From Rhodanobacter sp. (GTDB lineage: Bacteria; Pseudomonadota; Gammaproteobacteria; Xanthomonadales; Rhodanobacteraceae): a DNA stretch of 64,000 nt. Shown here one piece after another: positions 61,947 to 64,000 of this stretch. The stretch covers positions 1-64,000 of the forward strand of contig JANJTA010000015.1 of the NCBI GenBank assembly GCA_024711345.1, in the 5' to 3' direction. A program made the translations under genes and the position numbers. Position 1 is the first letter of the stretch; each line of letters begins with the position of its first letter. Below the pieces are notes generated by a model that saw only the letters and a list, made by a program, of their open reading frames with translations, was not told where the DNA came from and did not search any database.

Positions 61947-62274
61947 GGGGTGTCGCTCCGATTGTCGGTTCCCTTGGAAGGAACCTGGGGGTTGGGACCT
62001 CCACGCATCCCCGGCTTCGACCGCGGCTTGCCCGATTTTGATGGTGGGCGAGGCGCGGCACCCCGAAGGCGGTGCCGATGCGTGTGTGGCGTTGGTTTGG
62101 GTGTTGTACCGCTGAGGGTTACAATCCCGCTTTGCTTTGCGGAGGGTGGCCGTCAGCACGGTCCTGTCCCATCTGCAAAACTTCGAAATTGTAGCCGGTG
62201 CGCCGGCGGCGCGGCAAGTTGCTGGCGGATTTTGCATTGAACCGCCGGCTTCTGCCGCCATATGAGTGGAATCC
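61947..62274. promoter_or_regulatory. Divergent rpsB-map intergenic region
   Basis: These 328 bases separate rpsB (-) and map (+). Stem-loops at 61967-61972/61980-61985 and 62056-62062/62071-62077 fall in the likely rpsB leader, where S2 autoregulation acts in E. coli. A map-directed promoter lies at 62097-62125. I did not find a clear rpsB promoter. Confidence 0.5.
62097..62125 (+). promoter_or_regulatory. Possible promoter of map
   Basis: TTGGGT (62097-62102, 3 of 6) and TACAAT (62120-62125, 5 of 6) are 17 bases apart. The leader to map would be about 140 nt. Confidence 0.4.
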
Positions 62275-63039
62275 ATGGCCATTACGCTGAAATCCCCCGC
62301 CGACCTCGAAGGCATGCGCGTCGCCGGCAAGCTGGCGGCCGAAGTGCTGGCCATGCTCAAGGAGTACGTCAAGCCCGGCGTCACCACCGAGGAGCTGGAC
62401 CGGCGCGCCTACGAGCACATCGTCAACGTGCAGAAGGCGATCCCGGCCAACGTCGGCTACCACGGTTTTCCGAAGACCCTGTGCACCTCGGTCAACCACG
62501 TGATCTGCCACGGCATTCCGAACGAGGGCAAGGTGCTCAAGGACGGCGACATCGTCAACCTCGACGTCACCGTGATCAAGGACGGCTGGCATGGCGACAC
62601 CAGCCGCATGTACGTCGCCGGCACCCCTTCGGTGCTGGCCAAACGGCTGGTCGACACCACCTTCGAGGCGATGATGCGCGGCATCGAGGCGGTGCGCCCG
62701 GGCGCCACGCTGGGCGACATCGGCCACGCGATCCAGCAGCATGCCGAGGCGGCCGGTTTCTCGGTGGTGCGCGAGTACTGCGGCCACGGCATCGGCAAGG
62801 TCTACCACGACGAGCCGCAGGTGCTGCACTACGGCAAGCCCGGCATCGGCGTCGAACTGAAGAAGGGCATGACCTTCACCATCGAGCCGATGATCAACGC
62901 CGGCAAGCCGCATACCCGCCAGCTGCCCGACGGCTGGACCGTGGTGACCAAGGACCACTCGCTGTCGGCGCAGTGGGAACACACCATCGCGGTGACCGAC
63001 GACGGCTTCGAGATCCTCACGCCCTGGCCGGATGCCTGA
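62275..63039 (+). CDS. map: Methionine aminopeptidase, type I
   Basis: Map (254 residues) removes the initiator Met from nascent proteins. Metal ligands are seen in [18 protein letters not shown] (two Asp), [21 protein letters not shown] (His), [13 protein letters not shown] (Glu) and [10 protein letters not shown] (Glu). ATG 62275 is chosen; GTG 62266 would add three residues. The pairing with divergent rpsB and downstream glnD is the normal order. Confidence 0.97.
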   Translation: MAITLKSPADLEGMRVAGKLAAEVLAMLKEYVKPGVTTEELDRRAYEHIVNVQKAIPANVGYHGFPKTLCTSVNHVICHGIPNEGKVLKDGDIVNLDVTVIKDGWHGDTSRMYVAGTPSVLAKRLVDTTFEAMMRGIEAVRPGATLGDIGHAIQQHAEAAGFSVVREYCGHGIGKVYHDEPQVLHYGKPGIGVELKKGMTFTIEPMINAGKPHTRQLPDGWTVVTKDHSLSAQWEHTIAVTDDGFEILTPWPDA

Positions 63040-63040
63040 G

Positions 63041-63080
63041 CGCCGGGATGACCAGACGTTCGTCTGTTGAAAGCCGGGCG
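63041..63080. repeat. Intergenic repeat between map and glnD
   Basis: The sequence with GATGACCAGACGTTCGTCTG matches the middle module at 43174-43210 and continues with ACTCGGGATTCG, also seen in inverse form near 41593. It starts at the map stop codon. Confidence 0.65.
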
Positions 63081-63182
63081 TAGGGACTCGGGATTCGCCG
63101 GAGCAGCGTTGACACCAGCCGGCATCTGCCCGAGGTGGCGTGGCAGACTGGTGATCCTTTTCCGCCATCCCGGGCTCCGTCG

Positions 63183-64000
63183 ATGAGCGTCGTGCTTCCG
63201 CCTTTGCCCCGCCTGCCGACCGCCGTGCCGCGCTCCGGCGTTTCGGCCGAGGCACGGCGGGCCTTGCGGCAGCTGCTGGACGACGTCGATCGCGCGCTGG
63301 CCACCGCGTTCCGCGACGGCGCCGACGCCAGCGCGCTGGCGCGGCGGCGCGGCGAGGCGGTGGCGCGCGTCGTGGCGCACGTGTGGACCGCCTGCCTGGG
63401 CGAGGTGACCGGCGCGGCGCTGTTCGCCGTTGGCGGCTTCGGCCGCGGCCTGCTGTTTCCGTATTCGGACGTGGACCTGCTGGCACTGGTGCAGGGGCCG
63501 GAACCGGCACGCCTGCGCGCGCTGGAGCAATTCTTCGCCACGCTGTGGGATGTCGGCCTGAAGGTCGGCCATGCGGTGCGCGATGCCGCGCAGTGCCGCA
63601 CGCTGGCCGCGCAGGACGCCAGCGTGTTCACCAGCCTGCTGGATGCGCGCCGGCTGGCCGGCGACGCGGCGTTCGACGCCCGGCTCCAGGCCATCGTCGA
63701 CGATCCGGCGTTGTGGCCGCCGCCGGCGTACCTGGCCGCCCGGCTGGCGGAGCGCGACGCGCGGCATGCCCGCTACGACGATACCGCCTACAACCTCGAA
63801 CCGAACCTCAAGGACGGGCCCGGCGGCCTGCGCACGCTCGACTCGCTGCGCTGGATGGGGCGGCGGCTGGCGCATGCGGACGACCTGGCCGACTTGGTGG
63901 CCGAAGGCCTGCTCGACCCCGCGGAGCAGGCCGTGCTGGAGCAGTCCGAGGCCGTCCTGCGCCGCTACCGCTACGCGCTGCACCTGGAGGCCGGGCGCCC
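63183..64000 (+). CDS. glnD: Bifunctional uridylyltransferase GlnD, N-terminal part
   Basis: The frame runs from ATG 63183 to the window end (272 codons) and is cut there. GlnD uridylylates and deuridylylates PII proteins as the nitrogen sensor. The nucleotidyltransferase motif GGFGRGLLFPYSDVDLLAL lies near residues 85-103, followed by SLLDARRLAGD and NLEPNLKDGPGGLRTLDSLRWM, diagnostic of GlnD. HD and ACT domains would follow outside. The 143-base gap after map holds a repeat. Confidence 0.95.
   Translation, partial: MSVVLPPLPRLPTAVPRSGVSAEARRALRQLLDDVDRALATAFRDGADASALARRRGEAVARVVAHVWTACLGEVTGAALFAVGGFGRGLLFPYSDVDLLALVQGPEPARLRALEQFFATLWDVGLKVGHAVRDAAQCRTLAAQDASVFTSLLDARRLAGDAAFDARLQAIVDDPALWPPPAYLAARLAERDARHARYDDTAYNLEPNLKDGPGGLRTLDSLRWMGRRLAHADDLADLVAEGLLDPAEQAVLEQSEAVLRRYRYALHLEAGR

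Overview
The window is 64 kb of chromosomal core DNA from a high-GC gammaproteobacterium, with no sign of a plasmid, prophage, insertion sequence, CRISPR array or tRNA gene. Gene order, RpoA and ribosomal protein sequences and the intergenic repeats suggest the Xanthomonadales, most likely a Rhodanobacteraceae member (Rhodanobacter, Dyella or Frateuria type). That placement is inference from protein character, not from a search.

Bases 1-14740 (+ strand) carry the end of tuf and then the S10, spc and alpha ribosomal protein clusters in canonical order, ending with rpoA and rplQ. Unlike the compact enterobacterial version, the series is broken by spacers before rpsJ, rpsH, rplR, rpsE, rpsM, rpsD and rplQ. 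These hold promoters, terminator-like hairpins and a family of small hairpins whose six-base loop is conserved while the stem is not. No rpmJ follows secY.

Bases 14900-41500 are a mixed housekeeping and accessory region: dsbB and a class II DAHP synthase; a secreted amidase; a two-gene cytochrome c operon; a mug-like DNA glycosylase and a PP-loop ATPase; rng and a YhdP-type envelope protein; a divergent pair made of a DUF1232-like protein and a membrane-anchored winged-helix/TPR regulator; tldD and pmbA (tldE), which flank a predicted outer-membrane cytochrome-porin under an FNR/Anr-type box, a decayed DUF3883 fragment, darP (yjgA) and a DUF1653 gene; then DUF4870, ispA-xseB and tilS with a NYN-domain gene. 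The non-coding gaps here are rich in REP/BIME-like palindromic repeats.

Bases 41650-61950 (mostly - strand) form the conserved cell-envelope cluster read as rpsB-tsf, pyrH-frr-uppS-cdsA-dxr-rseP-bamA, lpxD-fabZ-lpxA-lpxB-rnhB, a small ORF, dnaE, and accA, with yajD inserted on the + strand. It joins translation, UMP kinase and ribosome recycling to undecaprenyl, phospholipid, isoprenoid, lipid A and outer-membrane-protein assembly, then to replication and fatty-acid initiation. The usual skp gene between bamA and lpxD is absent and a strong terminator lies there. Divergent from rpsB are map and the start of glnD, which runs off the window.

The points most worth a second look are the conserved-loop hairpin family in ribosomal transcripts, an S10 leader attenuator, the FNR-boxed cytochrome-porin, the DUF3883 relic, and a 68-residue ORF next to dnaE whose promoter overlaps an inverted repeat.
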